A stretch of DNA of 64,000 nt from Bactrocera neohumeralis (lineage: Eukaryota > Arthropoda > Insecta > Diptera > Tephritidae), in contig NC_065922.1 of assembly GCF_024586455.1 (NCBI RefSeq), forward strand, positions 18,472,089 to 18,536,088, given 5' to 3'. The notes beneath the pieces were generated by a model. The model did not search any database and had not been told where the DNA came from. It saw only the letters and a program-made list of their open reading frames with translations. The translations under genes were made by a program, and so were the position numbers. Shown here piece by piece: positions 60,603-64,000 of the stretch. The first letter of the stretch is position 1, and the number at the start of each line of letters is the position of its first letter.

Positions 60603-60877
60603 TTGCGCATCGTGCCATTCATCTTGTGCCACTTGCAACGGTTCCGCCGAATCGCAATGCATCACGTGTCGTTCGGGTCGCTTTGCCTACGACGGCAAAT
60701 GTTTAAACAATTGCCCGGACGGTTACTATGCGGACAAAAAACGTCAGGAATGCGTTGCGTGCCCCATCGGTTGTGCAACATGTAGCAGCAATGGCTTTTG
60801 CTTGACATGTCGCGAAAATTGGACGCGCAACAAGAAGGGAAAATGCATTATCACCGGCAGTGAGAATTGTGATGAAT
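60603..60877 (+). CDS. Fur2: Fur2 exon 10 (last exon in window): Cys-rich furin repeats
   Basis: 275 bp, phase 2 in and phase 1 out (tttcag / gtaagt). With the split codon it reads NCASCHSSCATCNGSAESQC, then CITCRSGRFAYDGKCLNNCP, DGYYADKKRQECVACPIGCA and SSNGFCLTC. That is about two furin repeats. The donor after GATGAAT leaves an incomplete codon, so further Cys-rich repeats and any transmembrane tail lie beyond the window. Without splicing, the frame would stop at 61077 after about 66 further residues that lack the Cys pattern, so I take the donor as real. Confidence 0.93.
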
Positions 60878-62059
60878 GTAAGTACAATATACATATACAT
60901 ATACCTGCAAATAAAGAGAAGTTTAAGAAAGTATACAAGGTGTCAGAGTTAAGGTGTATATGTGGATCATTATTTTTTCACAGAAATATTTATATGAGCT
61001 TACATACGTACACGATTATTTGTTTGGTCTTCATATATTATTTGCTTTCGGGTTTCTCTCTATTAACGCAAAAATAAGTTGATATTTGATATTAGGTTGG
61101 CCCTTAAATGTAGAAAAAAAAGGACATTATATATATATATATACATTAATATACATATATAATATAACATGTATTAATAACCTATTTTCCTTTAAGATCC
61201 ATCTGTAAGTCAATATTTCTATAGCAAAATAATGCCAAAAATTGTTAAGGAGGTTAGGCCTTACTTGAGCACTCAATACAAGGATAACTTTGAACTTATC
61301 CTTAGACTAAGAGAGAGGAATTTCTCTCTCTCAATTACATATATCTTTGAGTATATAAAAAGACTGTTTATGAAAATTTGTGTTCAAAATAGTCGCTACT
61401 CCGCAAAATTTTGGAGATCCACCTTTTTCAAAGAAGCCTCATTGGGCAAAGTTTATTTTATGAACTCCTGACATCTAAAACAAAAGCAAAAACAGCATCA
61501 TAATAAAAATTTGGAATTACTAACAGCAATTTAAACTTTTCTAAAAAGATAATTTATAAAATTAAAAGGTTAAATCTAACCTAACCATATGCAAAAAAGT
61601 CGTACGAATTTTAGTAGTTTTTCATGGTTTACGGACTACAACTGTCTAACAACGCTTTGATGCAAGTGAAAAATAGACTAAGCTATTGGTTTTTGTCTAT
61701 TTGCCAATTAAATATTAATTTTAGGCTCTGAGAGTTTAAATTAGGGTAAAAAGAAATTGTGTTTCAGTATTTCCCACTGGTATAACTTTAGGCGAACACT
61801 ACTCTGAGATAGGCCGAAAAAATTGGATACTAAAGGCAGAAATATATTTTAGTATTTATTAGTAATTATTTTTATTTTTCCTGGCTCTTGTATTCGCTCT
61901 GTAGTATTGATTTTAACATAATATAATTATTCTAAAAATATTTACAATTATAAAACACCCTTGGGAACAATCGATTGATCGGACTATTAAGAAAAATATC
62001 ACTTTTTTGGTTTTTGCAAGTTATTATGAGGAACACCTTCTAAGTTTTATAAAAATAAC
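60878..62059 (+). other. Intron 10, first part: mostly unassigned
   Basis: Contains TATATA tracts near 61130 and a lone TTAGGTTGGCCCTTAAAT at 61094, which resembles a mariner (irritans-type) terminal repeat. I find neither a partner repeat nor a clear transposase next to it. Confidence 0.45.
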
Positions 62060-62745
62060 CAGAAGAAAAAACGTTCCATAGAAGCTGCAATACCCTTCAC
62101 GAATAGAAAAATTCATACAAAAACTATAGATCTGACAGATTGTATAGCAGCCATATGTAATTGTTTTTCGATCCGAACAATACTTTCAGAGTTTACAAGG
62201 TTACCTAGGATAAATTTCTTGAAGATATGACAAATGTAAAAGTTTACTACACAAAAATTTGATTTTCATCGGTCAGTTTGTATGACAGATACATATATAC
62301 TATAGTAGTTCGTTCTAAATAATTTGGGCAAATAATTCATATCGAATTTCTTGAAGATATCTCTACAAATACAGAAGTTTTTCAAACAAGCACGTGATTT
62401 TAATCGCCTCGTGTATATGGCTGCTATATGACATAGTGATCTGATCTCAACAATTTCATCGGCGATTGCATTATTGCTTAAGGTTGTAAGCCGTGCCAAA
62501 TTTCGTGAAAATATCTCCACAAATGAAAAAGTTTTCTATACAAGCACTTCTTACGATCGTTCAGCTTGTATAACAGCTGCATCCTATACAAATCCGATAT
62601 CGATGGCTCCAACAAATAAGTGGTTTTATGGAGAGAAAAACATGTGTGCAAAACTTCAAATCATTATCTTAAAAACTGAGGGACTACTCTGCATATGTAC
62701 AGATGGTATATGGTTAGACAAGCTACTGTCGGAAGAAAGTATAAC
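62060..62745 (+). mobile_element. mini-me family B copy, degraded
   Basis: It begins AAAAAACGTTCCATAGAAGC and TGCAATACCCTTCACG, a decayed form of the family B start. Several units of the 'TGTATxxCAGCTGxAT' and 'TCTTGAAGATAT' type follow, then the segment ATCTTAAAAACTGAGGGACT that precedes the GTCY core in the copy at 8350. The core itself is reduced to ACAGATGG and the 3' hairpin is gone. Confidence 0.65.
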
Positions 62746-64000
62746 AAATTGGTTGAAAAAGTTTATGAAAAGAAAAAATTAAAAACGATAAAAGCAAATA
62801 TTTGCTTAATAGTTAGCTTAGATATTTTCCTCTGTCATTTCTGTCAGTTATAGGAAGCTCTCATAATACTCGTGAGCAAACAAAATGAAACATTAAACTT
62901 AGAAAATGCAATTTTAGTCCAATTTAATTAGTAATTTATAAAAAAATTACATACCAAGGCAAGAAAAACGCATACTCCTAACCTATAAGAATTCTAAAAT
63001 CAAAGGAATTCACTAATAAGAAAAATCAAAATTTTTAGAAAATTATTATTTCATGAACCTCACATAGCACGGACTGCATAAAATCGCTGCTCCAACTATG
63101 TTACACCATCCCAATAGCTAGCAATTAAGATATTTTACGGGTATGTACACCTCGTAATACAAGTAATACAAACAATTTTCCTCGCTCCTCCGCAAAAGAA
63201 ATCGGAAAAAAATCGCATACCCTTTCGAAGGCATTAATAATGTGGCAAGCAGGGAAGATGCCACCGCAAAGCGCACGAAGCAGCGAGATAACAGCAGAGT
63301 ACCAAGTACAAATAAGAAACTTTAATATGAAATAAAACAACAAAACAACAACAAAACTTTTGCGCAATAACAGCAGAGCAAACAAGTCAATTTGTGTGAT
63401 GTTACGTATACGCCGCGACACACCATACAAATGCACTTATAACATAAGTATGTGAGTGTATAAGTGTGCTTGGATGCTGCGCTTGCACCCTTTGGCGCAT
63501 AACTGTTGATGACAACATTTGTGATGAGTTTCAGAACACCATTAAAGGTGTAGCGGCAGGAAGTGACAATGAAAAGGCATGCAAGAGTTGACACAAGTGC
63601 ATGGCATGCAAGGAAGGGTTGCGCGAGGAGTATATACATACATTATATATATTTTTTTTGATTTCTCATGTATGCAGTTTGGTGAAATAATTTGCTTTAA
63701 GGAATGTGAGGAAATAAATACAAAACTTTTCAAGGCAATTAAAAATAAAAAAGGTATCAAACTTATGATAAAAATGTTGTCTTTAAAAATGATTTCACGG
63801 CTGGTTAGTCGACTGATCTCTAAAAAATTTCAATTTAATTGCAACTGATCCCTCATGATGATTGCTTCAAAATACTAACATCTCTTCCATTATATAAAAT
63901 ATAAGAACGTACGCATTTCAGTGGCGAATTTTCCCGCCCGCATAATGCCAGTGACAGTTCCATTTGCATGCCAAACGAGCCAAACAAGTGAGGCAGACAA
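62746..64000 (+). other. Intron 10, to window end: unassigned
   Basis: No phase-compatible Cys-rich exon is visible. Candidate acceptors near 63670 (tatgcag) lead to an immediate stop in the required phase. The segment 63120-63600 is less AT-rich but shows no domain on either strand. Confidence 0.5.

Noticed and set aside
61090..61500. Mariner element suggested by TTAGGTTGGC at 61094
   Set aside because: No matching inverted end and no recognisable transposase in the adjoining 400 bp.
63579..63848. Possible further Cys-rich Fur2 exon after tatgcag near 63670
   Set aside because: In the phase required by the exon 10 donor it meets a stop almost at once and lacks the furin repeat Cys pattern.
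1..64000. tRNA, rRNA, CRISPR or bacterial operon structure
   Set aside because: I saw no cloverleaf with conserved A/B boxes, no rRNA-like sequence and no regular spacer-repeat array; the GT-AG exon structure is eukaryotic.

Overview
The window is AT-rich eukaryotic nuclear DNA from a fly. It is probably a tephritid fruit fly; that is an inference from the coding similarity and from the transposon types, namely GTCY-core 'mini-me/DINE-1'-type repeats, mariners, and R1- and jockey-type retrotransposons. The only host gene I can support is a plus-strand gene for a furin-type proprotein convertase, closest in my recognition to dipteran Furin 2 (Fur2). Ten coding exons fall in the window (about 2-874, 18369-18473, 18716-18979, 23084-23218, 32701-32860, 33292-33595, 38730-39893, 39956-40143, 40435-40591, 60603-60877). 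All nine introns are GT-AG, and the reading phase is kept across every junction, giving 1,208 codons. Both ends are open: there is no in-frame ATG before the window edge, and the last exon ends in a phase-1 donor.

The exons encode, in order: an Asn-rich N-terminal region with one hydrophobic segment; a prodomain with two basic processing sites; a subtilisin/kexin catalytic domain whose Asp, His, oxyanion Asn and Ser lie on four different exons; a P domain; and the start of a Cys-rich furin-repeat array that continues beyond the window.

The rest, more than 90 percent of the sequence, is intron filled with transposon debris and tandem repeats. Intron 1 (17.5 kb) holds a mini-me copy, a 112-bp 'GGCAAC' tandem array, a mariner split by a non-LTR retrotransposon, a second mini-me family, a Tc1-like remnant, an opposite-strand GGCAAC array and a 120-bp AT-rich array. 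Intron 3 holds pentanucleotide arrays and an R1-type fragment. Intron 4 holds several mariner/Tc fragments. Intron 6 begins with about 1.2 kb of GAGATT hexanucleotide repeat. Intron 9 (20 kb) holds jockey 3' ends, an internally amplified mini-me, two MITEs (one nested in a mini-me), mariner remnants and a self-nested mini-me.

I see no tRNA, rRNA, CRISPR or bacterial features and no second host gene. The most informative non-genic signals are three nested insertions and an end structure shared by three otherwise different mini-me families. That structure has a 5' hairpin, a subterminal inverted pair, a GTCY core and a 3' hairpin, and points to Helentron-type non-autonomous elements.
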